A DNA stretch of 64,000 nt from Proteus vulgaris (GCF_033708015.1 NZ_CP137920.1:1984001-2048000); one strand, 5' to 3'. Counted from the stretch's first letter, positions 45,668 to 55,078 are shown. Numbers and translations: made by a program. The notes: a model not told the origin generated them from the letters alone.

Positions 45668-47074
45668 TTAACTAGGTAATGCATTCTTTAATTGCCAAGT
45701 TGTGAGGTTGATGGTGTCTTTCCCCAAGAAACGGATAGCCTGTTTTTCTGAAGGGAAGAATCGGCTACTCATCACACCCGCACCATTATTAAAGAAAATT
45801 TCTACACTCGAGTTATCACATAATATTTGAAGATGTTTTATATCACCAAACCAGAAACGTGATTGCCACTCCCCGTTTTTAACACTGCGACGTTTTAACT
45901 CAGCGCGATTATTCTCAATGATTAACGCAAGAGTATCAGAAAAATAAATAGTCAGAGAGCCAAATAGCTCGACTTCAAGTTCAACTGAAAATTCGTTAAT
46001 GTCTGGTACATCATTAGCCAAACCTTGCCAATAGACTGGATTTTGTCTGAGTTGCTGTAATTCTTTTACCGGCTGTTGATAAAGTTTATTTTCTTTTATC
46101 CGTAATTCGCGGGGGCAAGTCATTTGATGTATCCAACCATTAGCAATGGTTGGTTGATACATTTCCTCTCCATCAGGAACCCCCATCCAACCAAATAATA
46201 GGCGTCTGCCATTGGCTAATGTCGTTTGAGGCGCATAAAATTCAAATCCTGCATCAAGCTCAATTAAATCACCATGTTGAAATTGTAAGGTTGAATAATC
46301 AAAGCTCCCGATTAAATAAGCACTAGAGTGAGAATTTAAAAAACGATGTTGTTCTTTTTTGATACCTTGAGGACAAGTTAATAAAACAAAGTGTCCATTA
46401 AGCTCAAAGAGATCTGGGCATTCCCACATATAACCCGCATCAGCTAATCCGCCTAAATAACTCCCTGCTAACTCGCCGACTAATTGCCATTGATATAAGT
46501 GAGAGGCGCGATAGAGTAAAACTTTACCCTGTTTATCTAAAGTTTGCGCACCTAACACCATGTACCATATATCGTTATATTGCCAAACCTTAGGGTCACG
46601 AACATGACCACTGTAACCTTCTGGAAGCCCTAAAACGGGCCCTAACTTATCAAAACCACCCTGCTTATTTTCTACCGCTAAACATTGCCAAGCTGTACGA
46701 GCGCCATCTTGAAATTTTACATTCCCGGTATAACAGAGCGTTAATTGTCCTTCATTGATCACTGCACTGCCAGAATAACAGCCATCTTTGTCATAAAATT
46801 CATCAGGCAATAAAGCAATGGGTTGATGTTGCCAAGTAATAAGATCCTTTGAACGCCAGTGTCCCCAACATTTATTTTTATGCTCACAAGACAAAGGGTT
46901 CCACTGATAAAACAGGTGATAATACTCACCATCGAAACAAAATCCATTGGGATCATTTAATAATCCCGTTACTGGTGCTAAATGCCAACATGGATAGTAT
47001 TTATCTTTTACGGCATTAGCGCTATTACACATAACCGCTTGTAAAATTGCGGATAACCCTTCACTTTTTGTCAT
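45668..47074 (-). CDS. scrB: sucrose-6-phosphate hydrolase
   Basis: A 468-residue GH32 enzyme that splits sucrose-6-phosphate into glucose-6-phosphate and fructose in the cytoplasm. Nucleophile: NDPNG in VTGLLNDPNGFCF (residue 42 or so); transition-state RDP in HVRDPKVWQ; acid/base Glu in MWECPDLFEL. The C-terminal beta-sandwich follows from about 330. It starts directly at the scrA stop (TAAATG), so the two are coupled. Confidence 0.95.
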   Translation of the reverse strand: MTKSEGLSAILQAVMCNSANAVKDKYYPCWHLAPVTGLLNDPNGFCFDGEYYHLFYQWNPLSCEHKNKCWGHWRSKDLITWQHQPIALLPDEFYDKDGCYSGSAVINEGQLTLCYTGNVKFQDGARTAWQCLAVENKQGGFDKLGPVLGLPEGYSGHVRDPKVWQYNDIWYMVLGAQTLDKQGKVLLYRASHLYQWQLVGELAGSYLGGLADAGYMWECPDLFELNGHFVLLTCPQGIKKEQHRFLNSHSSAYLIGSFDYSTLQFQHGDLIELDAGFEFYAPQTTLANGRRLLFGWMGVPDGEEMYQPTIANGWIHQMTCPRELRIKENKLYQQPVKELQQLRQNPVYWQGLANDVPDINEFSVELEVELFGSLTIYFSDTLALIIENNRAELKRRSVKNGEWQSRFWFGDIKHLQILCDNSSVEIFFNNGAGVMSSRFFPSEKQAIRFLGKDTINLTTWQLKNALPS

Positions 47075-48445
47075 TTATGCAGACTCCACTTTATATTTAA
47101 GTAACAGAGAAAGAATAAAAGCGGTTAAAAATGCAATCACTAAACCAACAATATAATTAATAATTGAACCTGCTTGTACAATCGCGATCCCTGGAATAGC
47201 GGTAAGACCAACGGCGGTCATATAAACATGAGAACCTACAACCCAAGCTCCACCAGCGGCACCACCAATCAACGCTGCAATGAAAGGTTTTCCATAACGT
47301 AAATTAATACCGAAAATGGCCGCTTCAGTGATGCCTAACATAGCGGAGAAACCCGATGGGATCGTAATTGCTTTAATTTTCGCATCGTTGGTTTTAAACC
47401 AAACAGCCATACAAGCACCACCTTGAGCAATATTAGCCATTGCCCAGATAGGCAATAAGAAATTAACCCCAATATTTGGATTGCCTAATAAACCAGCTTC
47501 AACCGCATGAAAACTATGATGAATACCCGTGATAACAATAACAGAATAGAGTCCACCAAAAACAACACCTGCGATCCAACCTGTTTCTGTAATCAGTGTA
47601 CTTAATATAAATGAAATACCGTCGCCTAAAAGACGGCCGACAGGACCAATAACCAATAATGCGACAAAACCCGAAATAATAACGGTTAAAAATGGTGTGA
47701 TTATTAAATCAAGGGCATTAGGAACAACTTTACGTAATTGTTTTTCTAACACGCTCATAAACCAGACGGCAAGTAATACCGGAAAAACTGTGCCTTGATA
47801 ACCAATCATCGCGACTTCTAATCCAAAGAAATTCATGGTATTAAAGCCCGCCGCAACTCCCCAGGCATTAGTTAATGCAGGATGCGTTAAAATCCCCCCA
47901 AGTGTTGCACCAAGATAAGGGTTTCCACCGAACTCTTTTGCCGCAGTAAAACCAATTAAAATCGGTAAAATAATAAATGCTGCGGAGCTACACATATCAA
48001 GCATGATATAAAGTGCATTATCAGGGCTTACCCACTGATTCGTTTTCATTAGCCCCAATAGTCCCATTAATAGACCTGAAGCCACAATGGCTGGAATAAT
48101 GGGCACAAAGATATTAGAAAGCAGTCTTGCTATTCGTTGAAATGGATTGAGCTTTTTAGCTGCAATATTGGCGGCTTCAGATTTACTTGATTCACTAATA
48201 CCTGCGGCAGCAATAAATGCAGCATGTACTTTATTCACTAATCCTGTACCGAAGATAACCTGAATTTGCCCTGCATTACTAAAACACCCTTTTACTCCCT
48301 CTAATTTGTTGATTGCTTCTTTGTCTGCTTTTGAGTCATCGACAAGAACAAGTCTTAAACGCGTAGCGCAATGTGCTGCACTTGCAATATTTTCAGCACC
48401 ACCTAATAAAGGCACAAGTTGGTGAGCAACTTTTTCAATATTCAT
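47075..48445 (-). CDS. scrA: sucrose PTS permease EIIBC
   Basis: A 456-residue PTS permease that imports sucrose as sucrose-6-phosphate. The EIIB domain has the phosphorylated Cys in ASAAHCATRLRLVLVDD (about 25). The EIIC domain follows from about 105 with SNIFVPIIPAIVASGLLMG and the substrate region ITGIHHSFHAVEAGLLGNP. Similarity to ScrA of Klebsiella/pUR400 is very high from memory. No EIIA is attached; the glucose EIIA would serve. No scrK or scrY gene is seen. Start at 48445 (MNIEKVAHQ). Confidence 0.95.
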   Translation of the reverse strand: MNIEKVAHQLVPLLGGAENIASAAHCATRLRLVLVDDSKADKEAINKLEGVKGCFSNAGQIQVIFGTGLVNKVHAAFIAAAGISESSKSEAANIAAKKLNPFQRIARLLSNIFVPIIPAIVASGLLMGLLGLMKTNQWVSPDNALYIMLDMCSSAAFIILPILIGFTAAKEFGGNPYLGATLGGILTHPALTNAWGVAAGFNTMNFFGLEVAMIGYQGTVFPVLLAVWFMSVLEKQLRKVVPNALDLIITPFLTVIISGFVALLVIGPVGRLLGDGISFILSTLITETGWIAGVVFGGLYSVIVITGIHHSFHAVEAGLLGNPNIGVNFLLPIWAMANIAQGGACMAVWFKTNDAKIKAITIPSGFSAMLGITEAAIFGINLRYGKPFIAALIGGAAGGAWVVGSHVYMTAVGLTAIPGIAIVQAGSIINYIVGLVIAFLTAFILSLLLKYKVESA

Positions 48446-48503
48446 CATAGCCTCTGTCATTCTTTTTTATTTATGTAGCGAGTATTTAGTTTAATCGAGA
48501 AAA

Positions 48504-48517
48504 CTAAAACGGTTTAG
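48504..48517 (-). promoter_or_regulatory. candidate ScrR operator
   Basis: CTAAAACGGTTTAG is a near-palindrome with the central CG typical of LacI-family operators, about 60 bases ahead of scrA. Confidence 0.55.
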
Positions 48518-48584
48518 CTAGTAACTTGATTAAATAAAAATCAATTCAAGATAGCAATAAAAAGACAGATAAAGGGCATTTAAT

Positions 48585-48600
48585 TGTGATCTCAATTACA
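48585..48600 (-). promoter_or_regulatory. CRP-binding site for scrA
   Basis: TGTGATCTCAATTACA matches the CRP consensus TGTGA-N6-TCACA in nine of ten conserved bases. It lies upstream of the candidate ScrR operator, where an activator would bind for sucrose genes. Confidence 0.65.
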
Positions 48601-48652
48601 AAAAGTCTATTTATTAACCCTATTTTCACTTATTTAAACAATTAAAAATAAC

Positions 48653-48691
48653 ATTTAGCTAAACAAGTTTTATTTTTTTGTTTAGCTAAAT
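48653..48691. promoter_or_regulatory. 14-bp inverted repeat containing two TTTAGCTAAA palindromes
   Basis: Arms ATTTAGCTAAACAA and TTGTTTAGCTAAAT are perfect and separated by 11 bases. Each arm contains the 10-bp palindrome TTTAGCTAAA, the two copies 27 bases apart. It lies between the divergent scrA and dmsA genes. It could be a distal ScrR or other operator pair, or a stem-loop. Confidence 0.5.
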
Positions 48692-48866
48692 AGGTTAATT
48701 GATTGTTAGATAATTATAGCCTCTAAAATGCCCGTTAAGTATTAATAAAAATAACTATTGAAACGAACAAAATCATAGAGATAAAAACAAATCAGCAACC
48801 TTATAAATGTTACTGATAACATAAAAACACCTAACTAATCGCTGTATAATTTTTTATATAAAGATG

Positions 48867-48882
48867 TTAATCAAATGATTAA
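48867..48882. promoter_or_regulatory. palindrome upstream of dmsA
   Basis: TTAATCA-AA-TGATTAA, perfect 7-bp arms. Binding protein unknown; its position fits control of dmsA or the divergent scr promoter. Confidence 0.35.
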
Positions 48883-48949
48883 ATATAATTAATACAAAAG
48901 CTTAAGATAACCTTAAAAACTGGTAACACTCGTAATAAATCACTTTTCT

Positions 48950-48963
48950 TTGATGTAAAGCAA
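48950..48963 (+). promoter_or_regulatory. FNR-like site upstream of dmsA
   Basis: TTGATGTAAAGCAA matches TTGAT-N4-ATCAA except one base. FNR activates dmsABC without oxygen in E. coli, and this site is 160 bases ahead of dmsA. Confidence 0.5.
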
Positions 48964-49122
48964 CTACCACTTTTAAAAAATACGTAGTATCCACATTAAC
49001 AGTTGGGTTTTATTGCCTACGTTAGAGTGCTTATTTTTTAACAATCATAACAATAATTATTTCTTTATAAGCTCGTTAGCTTCTGTTTTTTCTTAAAATA
49101 TAAATAATCAAGTGAGTAATGT

Positions 49123-51561
49123 ATGAAAAACATCAAAGAGATGGCGTTACTTTCCACTCCCTTATCTCGCCGTCGTTTTGTAAAAACAGGTGCAGCGGGT
49201 GGTTTAGCGATAACCGCAGGTGGATTATCACTCCCCTTTCATCAAGCCGTTGCCTCAGAAACACAATCAACAACAGACAGTGAAAAAGTCGTATGGAGTG
49301 CCTGTACAGTAAACTGTGGTAGCCGTTGTCCATTACGCATGCACGTTGTTGATGGTGAAATTAAATACGTCGAAACTGACAACACGGGCAATGATGTCTA
49401 CGAGGAATTACACCAAGTTCGTGCCTGTTTACGTGGTCGTTCGATGCGTCGCCGAGTTTACAATCCAGATCGTTTACGTTACCCAATGAAGCGTGTAGGT
49501 CAACGCGGTGAAGGTAAATTTGAACGTATTTCATGGGATGAAGCCTTTGATACTATTTCAGATACCATGAAACGTTTAATCAAAGATTATGGTAATGAAT
49601 CTATTTATTTAAATTATGGTACAGGCACATTAGGTGGAACCATGACGAAGTCTTGGCCACCAGGTGCAACATTAATTGCTCGTTTAATGAATTGTTGTGG
49701 TGGTTATCTTAATCACTATGGCGACTATAGTACGGCACAAATCGCAGCGGGTTTAAATTATACCTATGGTGGTTGGGCGGATGGTAATAGTCCCTCAGAT
49801 ATTGAAAACACTAAACTTGTCGTGATGTTCGGTAATAATCCGGGTGAAACACGTATGAGTGGTGGCGGTGTTACCTATTACGTTGAGCAAGCCCGCGAAA
49901 AATCAGATGCTCGCATGATTATCATCGATCCACGTTATACCGATACTGGCGCTGGTCGTGAAGATGAATGGATCCCTATTCGTCCAGGCACAGACGCGGC
50001 ATTAGTTAATGCATTAGCTTACGTTATGATCAAAGAAGACTTAGTGGATAAGCCTTTCTTAGATAAATATTGTGTGGGTTACGATGAAACCACTATGCCA
50101 GAAGGTGCGCCTAAAAATGGTCACTATAAAGCCTATATTCTCGGTAATGGTGCAGATGGTCAGCCCAAAACACCTGAATGGGCAGCACAGATCACCGGTA
50201 TTCCTGCTTCACGCATTGTTAAATTAGCCCGTGAAATCGCAACAGCAAAACCTGCTTATATTACACAAGGTTGGGGGCCTCAACGTCGTTCTAACGGTGA
50301 ACTTGCTTCGCGTGCTATCGCGATGCTCTCTATTTTAACAGGTAATGTAGGCATTAACGGCGGTAATACGGGTGCCCGTGAAGGCTCTTACAGCATTCCT
50401 TTTGTTCGTATGCCAACTTTCACTAACCCCGTAACCACCAGCATTTCTATGTTTATGTGGACGGATGCTATTTTGCGTGGTCCAGAAATGACAGCAACTC
50501 GAGATGGTGTTCGTGGTAAAGATAAACTTGATGTCCCCATCAAAATGGTATGGAACTACGCGGGCAACTGTTTAGTCAACCAACATTCTGAAATCAATCG
50601 TACTCATGACATTTTACAAGACGATAAAAAATGCGAAATGATTGTGGTGATCGATAATCATATGACGGCATCTGCTAAATATGCCGATATTCTACTTCCT
50701 GATTGCACCGCATCAGAGCAGATGGATTTTTGTATGGATGCATCAGCAGGCAATATGGCTTATGTTATTTTCGCAGATCAGGCGATCAAACCTCGCTTTG
50801 AAAGCCGTAATATCTATGAAATGACCAGCGAAATAGCAAAACGTATGGGGGTGGGTGAAAAATTCACTGAAAACCGTACTCAAGAAGAGTGGCTACGTCA
50901 TCTTTACGAACAATCTCGTCAAAACTTACCTGAATTACCGACTTTTGAGGAATTCCGAGCTCAAGGTATCTTTAAAAAACGCGATCCTGAAGGTCATCAC
51001 GTCGCTTATCGACAATTCCGTGAAGATCCTGAAAACAACCCATTAACAACACCATCAGGTAAAATTGAGATTTATTCTTCTCAACTTGCTGACATTAAAG
51101 CGACATGGGAACTGGCATCTGACGATGTGATTGATCCACTGCCTATCTACTCCGCGGGCTTTGAAAGTTATGGCGATCCTGCAATGGAAAAATACCCATT
51201 ACAAATGACCGGATTCCACTATAAATCACGCACTCACTCAACTTATGGCAATGTAGATGTCTTAAAAGCTGCTTGCCCACAAGAAATATGGATCAACCCT
51301 GTTGATGCGTCTAAACGCGGTATCAAACACGGTGATTTAGTGCGTATTTATAATGATCGTGGTGAAGTTAGAATTAATGCGAAAGTCACACCGCGTATTT
51401 TACCGGGCGTTGTGGGTTTAAGTGAAGGGGCTTGGTATAACCCAGATAGCAATCGTATCGATCATGCAGGTAGCATTAACGTGTTAACGACACAACGCCC
51501 TTCACCGCTCGCTAAGGGTAATCCTTCTCACAGTAATCTTGTTGAAGTCGTCAAGGCGTAA
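49123..51561 (+). CDS. dmsA: DMSO reductase catalytic subunit
   Basis: An 812-residue bis-MGD molybdoenzyme (814 in E. coli), the catalytic subunit reducing DMSO and N-oxides in anaerobic respiration. Tat signal SRRRFVK at 15-21. Fe-S ligands are Cys61, Cys65 and Cys69 in WSACTVNCGSRCP and Cys102 in QVRACLRGRS. The Mo-ligand Ser is in YLNHYGDYSTAQ (about 203). Also conserved: YNYG-type GTGTLGGTM, FGNNPGETRMSGGG and the C-terminal QRPSPLAKGNPSHSNLVEV. Tat export needs DmsD, encoded after dmsC. Confidence 0.97.
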   Translation: MKNIKEMALLSTPLSRRRFVKTGAAGGLAITAGGLSLPFHQAVASETQSTTDSEKVVWSACTVNCGSRCPLRMHVVDGEIKYVETDNTGNDVYEELHQVRACLRGRSMRRRVYNPDRLRYPMKRVGQRGEGKFERISWDEAFDTISDTMKRLIKDYGNESIYLNYGTGTLGGTMTKSWPPGATLIARLMNCCGGYLNHYGDYSTAQIAAGLNYTYGGWADGNSPSDIENTKLVVMFGNNPGETRMSGGGVTYYVEQAREKSDARMIIIDPRYTDTGAGREDEWIPIRPGTDAALVNALAYVMIKEDLVDKPFLDKYCVGYDETTMPEGAPKNGHYKAYILGNGADGQPKTPEWAAQITGIPASRIVKLAREIATAKPAYITQGWGPQRRSNGELASRAIAMLSILTGNVGINGGNTGAREGSYSIPFVRMPTFTNPVTTSISMFMWTDAILRGPEMTATRDGVRGKDKLDVPIKMVWNYAGNCLVNQHSEINRTHDILQDDKKCEMIVVIDNHMTASAKYADILLPDCTASEQMDFCMDASAGNMAYVIFADQAIKPRFESRNIYEMTSEIAKRMGVGEKFTENRTQEEWLRHLYEQSRQNLPELPTFEEFRAQGIFKKRDPEGHHVAYRQFREDPENNPLTTPSGKIEIYSSQLADIKATWELASDDVIDPLPIYSAGFESYGDPAMEKYPLQMTGFHYKSRTHSTYGNVDVLKAACPQEIWINPVDASKRGIKHGDLVRIYNDRGEVRINAKVTPRILPGVVGLSEGAWYNPDSNRIDHAGSINVLTTQRPSPLAKGNPSHSNLVEVVKA

Positions 51562-51572
51562 GGAGTCTGGTT

Positions 51573-52190
51573 ATGTCAACGCAATATGGTTTTTATATTG
51601 ATTCAAGTCGTTGCACCGGCTGCAAAACCTGTGAACTGGCGTGCAAGGATTTTAAAAATTTATCCCCTGAAGTCAATTTCCGCCGTATCTATGAATATGC
51701 TGGTGGCGATTGGACAGAGCAAGATGGTGTTTATACACAAAGCGTATTTGCTTATTACTTATCTATTTCTTGTAACCACTGTGACGATCCTGCTTGTGCC
51801 AAAGTTTGTCCAAGTGGTGCGATGCATAAACGAGAAGACGGCTTTGTTGTCGTTAATGAAGATATTTGTATTGGTTGCCGTTATTGTCACATGGCATGTC
51901 CTTATGGCGCACCGCAATTTGATGAAGTCAAAGGTCATATGACCAAATGTGATGGTTGCTATGAACGTGTCGCTGAAGGCAAAAAACCTATTTGTGTCGA
52001 ATCTTGCCCACTGCGTGCATTAGACATGGCACCGATTGAAGAGTTACGTGCCAAATATGGTGATTTAGCTGAAATAGCCCCACTTCCTTCAGCAAAATAC
52101 ACCAAACCCAATATTGTCCTTAAATTAAATGCCAATAGCCGTCCTGTGGGTGATACCACTGGTCATCTGGCAAACCCAGAGGAGGTTTAA
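51573..52190 (+). CDS. dmsB: DMSO reductase iron-sulfur subunit
   Basis: A 205-residue protein with four ferredoxin-type cysteine groups: CTGCKTCELACKD, CNHCDDPACAKVCPSG, CIGCRYCHMACPYG and CDGCYERVAEGKKPICVESC. It carries electrons from DmsC to DmsA. Length equals E. coli DmsB (205). Ribosome site AAGGAG ahead; it ends one base before dmsC. Confidence 0.97.
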   Translation: MSTQYGFYIDSSRCTGCKTCELACKDFKNLSPEVNFRRIYEYAGGDWTEQDGVYTQSVFAYYLSISCNHCDDPACAKVCPSGAMHKREDGFVVVNEDICIGCRYCHMACPYGAPQFDEVKGHMTKCDGCYERVAEGKKPICVESCPLRALDMAPIEELRAKYGDLAEIAPLPSAKYTKPNIVLKLNANSRPVGDTTGHLANPEEV

Positions 52191-52191
52191 A

Positions 52192-53049
52192 ATGGTGGGA
52201 TTGCATGAATGGCCACTCATGTTTTTTACCGTTATCGGTCAAAGTGTTGCGGGTGCCTTTATTATTATGGGATGCGCTATTCTTTCGGGTAAGCTTCCCG
52301 CAGAAATGAACCGAAAAGTACATTACAGCATGTTTGGTCTTTGGGCATTAATGGGAATTGGTTTCTTATTATCCATGATGCATATGGGAACCCCATTACG
52401 TGCATTTAATTCATTACTTCGTTTTGGTCACTCATCATTAAGTAATGAAATTGCCAGCGGTTCAATTTTCTTTGCACTAGGGGGTATCTACTGGTTGCTG
52501 GCTGTACTGAATAAAATGCCGGCTGCACTAGGCAAGTTATGGGTCGCACTAGTTATGGTATTAGCTGCATTATTTATTACGGCGATCTCTCGTGTGTACC
52601 AAATTGATACCGTTCCGACTTGGTATAACAGCTATACCACTTTTAATTTTGTGCTGACAGCCTTTATCTGTGGACCTATTTTAGCGGCACTCTTAATGCG
52701 CATTGCAGGCTTTAATTTAAACTGCGTCAGTGCATTACCGTTACTCAGTGTTATCGCCATTGTTGTAAGTGCAATTGTGGCAACATCACAAGGTTTTGAA
52801 TTAGGTTCTATTCAAACCTCTGTACAAAAAGCGACAGATCTGGTGCCTAACTACGGCACTTTGATGGGCATTAAATTAGTGGCTTTAGTCTTAGGTTTAA
52901 GTTGCTGGATTGCCCCACTACTACGTAAAAATAACCCTTCTATTGCTTTGTTAGCATTAGGTTTTATTTTAGTATTTGCGGGCGAGTTTATAGGACGCGG
53001 CGTGTTCTATGGTTTACATATGACTGTCGGTATGGCTGTCGTTGGTTAA
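52192..53049 (+). CDS. dmsC: DMSO reductase membrane anchor
   Basis: A 285-residue protein with eight membrane segments that oxidises menaquinol and anchors DmsAB (287 in E. coli). It begins MVGLHEWPLMFFTVIGQSVAGAFII, and keeps the quinol-side His in MMHMGTPLRAFNSLLRFGHSSLSNE. GAGG precedes the start at 52192. Confidence 0.95.
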   Translation: MVGLHEWPLMFFTVIGQSVAGAFIIMGCAILSGKLPAEMNRKVHYSMFGLWALMGIGFLLSMMHMGTPLRAFNSLLRFGHSSLSNEIASGSIFFALGGIYWLLAVLNKMPAALGKLWVALVMVLAALFITAISRVYQIDTVPTWYNSYTTFNFVLTAFICGPILAALLMRIAGFNLNCVSALPLLSVIAIVVSAIVATSQGFELGSIQTSVQKATDLVPNYGTLMGIKLVALVLGLSCWIAPLLRKNNPSIALLALGFILVFAGEFIGRGVFYGLHMTVGMAVVG

Positions 53050-53065
53050 TTAATTTCTCCCGTCT

Positions 53066-53122
53066 AAACCGCTGTAATAGTTAAAAAGCATACTCTTTTT
53101 ATCTGTTATAGCGGTTTTTCTT
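53066..53122 (+). terminator. terminator after dmsABC
   Basis: A 15-bp stem with two wobble pairs (AAACCGCTGTAATAG with CTGTTATAGCGGTTT) and a 22-base loop, ending in TTTTT. It separates dmsD from dmsABC. Confidence 0.75.
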
Positions 53123-53222
53123 TTATATTGCGGTATCACTCTTTTTTAATCTTCGTCATTATGTTTAGATAGAAAATCGCATATGGTAAAGACAATAAAT
53201 CTAAGCGGATTATAAAAATATT

Positions 53223-53834
53223 ATGGAACAACAAGTTATTACTGATATTTCTCTCACTGCCCGTATTCTAGGCGCGGCATTTTATTACGCCCCTACTGAG
53301 AAAAGTGACATTGTCGAGCTACTGTCTAGTCAAAAGTGGGTTGAAGAATGGCCTTATGGTAGTGATGAAGAAAAACAACGCATTGCTAGCCTTCTTTCAC
53401 AAACCACATTATCAGAAGAAACGTTAGCACAGGCATATCAACGTTTATTTGTTGGCCCTTACGCACTGCCTGCGCCACCTTGGGGCTCTGTTTACCTAGA
53501 TCATGAAAATGTATTATTCGGTAATTCAACATTAGATTTACGTGAATGGATGCTAGAAAATGGTATTGATATTGCGTTAACTCAAAATGAGCCAGAAGAT
53601 CACTTTGGTTTAATGGTGATGATGGTGGCATGGATTGCAGAAACTCGCCCTGAAAAATTAAAAGAGCTATTAGCAGAACACCTTCTGCCGTGGGCTTATC
53701 GTTATTTAGAGAAGTTATCTCTGCAAGGGGCATTCCCTTATTATGAAGGTTTAGCCATGCTGGCAACATTAACACTAAAAAACTGGCAGTCTCTGTTAAA
53801 TGTAACCCCAGCTGAAAAACAATTGTTTTGTTGA
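53223..53834 (+). CDS. dmsD: Tat-proofreading chaperone DmsD
   Basis: A 203-residue all-helical TorD-family chaperone that binds the Tat signal of DmsA and holds it until the molybdenum cofactor is in place. Conserved features: RLFVGPYALPAPPWGSVYLD, LFGNSTLDLREWM and QNEPEDHFGLMVMMVAW. In E. coli dmsD lies elsewhere, with ynfEFGH; here it follows dmsABC after a terminator and a 170-base gap. Confidence 0.93.
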   Translation: MEQQVITDISLTARILGAAFYYAPTEKSDIVELLSSQKWVEEWPYGSDEEKQRIASLLSQTTLSEETLAQAYQRLFVGPYALPAPPWGSVYLDHENVLFGNSTLDLREWMLENGIDIALTQNEPEDHFGLMVMMVAWIAETRPEKLKELLAEHLLPWAYRYLEKLSLQGAFPYYEGLAMLATLTLKNWQSLLNVTPAEKQLFC

Positions 53835-53846
53835 TTAATTAACAAT

Positions 53847-53910
53847 ATAAAAGTCCTAAAAGTATCTCATTTTATGCTGTGGCTTCAGCGCTCACTTTTA
53901 GGACTTTTAT
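53847..53910. terminator. long bidirectional terminator
   Basis: Perfect 17-bp arms (core AAAAGTCCTAAAAGT / ACTTTTAGGACTTTT) with a loop of about 30 bases, between the convergent dmsD and the deaminase gene. Confidence 0.8.
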
Positions 53911-53930
53911 TTATAGAAAAATTGACCTGT

Positions 53931-54392
53931 TTAAGCGTGTTTTGACCAACGCTGATAAAGTGCAGGTTTTATTTCATCCTCGTTTTTTATTTGTATAAAT
54001 TGAAGACCTTCCTGTTGTTCTGGTGGCTTTCTTAATGCGTTGGCGATACTGGCAGTAGAGAGTCCGTAAGGTTCTGCATCCTGATTAGAATAGGCATAAA
54101 AAATTTTAGAAATTCCCGCCATACGCATTGCAGCAAGGCACATTGGGCAAGGTTGCCCACTGGCATAAACAACACAATCATCTAATTTTGTTCTTCCTAA
54201 TACTTTACCAGCTTCTCGTAATGCTAATAATTCAGCATGGGCTGTGGGATCATTTGTCGTTAGTATTTGGTTAACGGCACTTGCAATCACTTTGCCATTA
54301 TTCACAATGACCGCGCCAAAGGGTCTTCCCCCTACGTTCACATTATCCATTGCAAGCGAGATAGCTTGTTGTATAAATTGATTATCTGACAT
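53931..54392 (-). CDS. nucleoside/base deaminase (guanine deaminase-like)
   Basis: A 153-residue CDA-fold enzyme. Zinc ligands and acid: PTAHAELLALREA (HAE, with the proton-shuttle Glu) and SGQPCPMCLAAM (PCxxC). Size and the GRPFGAVIVNNGKVIA opening fit the small GuaD/TadA-like guanine deaminase group. The substrate is not certain. Its ATG overlaps the stop of the ankyrin gene by one base (TAATG), so the two are co-translated. Confidence 0.85.
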   Translation of the reverse strand: MSDNQFIQQAISLAMDNVNVGGRPFGAVIVNNGKVIASAVNQILTTNDPTAHAELLALREAGKVLGRTKLDDCVVYASGQPCPMCLAAMRMAGISKIFYAYSNQDAEPYGLSTASIANALRKPPEQQEGLQFIQIKNEDEIKPALYQRWSKHA

Positions 54393-55078
54393 TATTTTGC
54401 CCCCGCTTGTTCAAGTATATTAACAATGTTGGTATAGCCTTTATCTTTCGCTAACGTTAACGGTGTGCGACCAGCGCCATCGGCAAGGTTAACATTAGCG
54501 CCACCTTCAATAAGTAAAGTCACAATTTCTTCATATTTTTGGCTACCATCACCTAAAATAATAGCCTCGATCAAAGCCGTCCAACCTAAACGATTAATAT
54601 GATCAACGTCCACACCAGCATCAATTAATGTCTTTACTGTTTTTACATGACCTCGCTCAGCAGCAGGAATTAATGCTGTTCCACCATAACGATTAACACT
54701 TTTAAGCGAGGCACCATGTGATAAAGTTAATTCTAAGATCTCCTGTAATCCTCTAGCCCCCGAATAAAGATAGGGTGAATCATGAATAGCATCACGGGCA
54801 TTAACATCTGCGCCATGCTCAATCAGATATTTTGCAACTTCAATTTGGTTGGCATGTGTTGCCGCCATTAATGGTGTGCGTAACTTTAGATCTCGCTGTT
54901 CAATATCCGCACCTTGTTCTATCTGACGCTTTAATTCAGATAAATTGCCCTCTTGTGCCAGTGTAACTAGGTATGCCTTATCAGAATTTGCCATTGCTTT
55001 GACCATGAAGGTAGATGAAATGATTAATAGGCTTAAGAAGTATAAAAACCATTTTGCCTTTAGATAGAGAGTATTCAT
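54392..55078 (-). CDS. exported ankyrin-repeat protein
   Basis: A 228-residue protein with a signal peptide (about 1-30, ending FMVKAMA) and five or six ankyrin repeats: TPLMAATHANQIEVAKYLIEHG, then ALIPAAERGHVKTVKTLIDAG, ALIEAII with EIVTLLIEGGANVN and a last TPLTLAKDKGYTNIV. It is probably periplasmic and would bind a protein partner. The coupled deaminase downstream is unexplained, because the two would be in different compartments. Confidence 0.82.
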   Translation of the reverse strand: MNTLYLKAKWFLYFLSLLIISSTFMVKAMANSDKAYLVTLAQEGNLSELKRQIEQGADIEQRDLKLRTPLMAATHANQIEVAKYLIEHGADVNARDAIHDSPYLYSGARGLQEILELTLSHGASLKSVNRYGGTALIPAAERGHVKTVKTLIDAGVDVDHINRLGWTALIEAIILGDGSQKYEEIVTLLIEGGANVNLADGAGRTPLTLAKDKGYTNIVNILEQAGAK

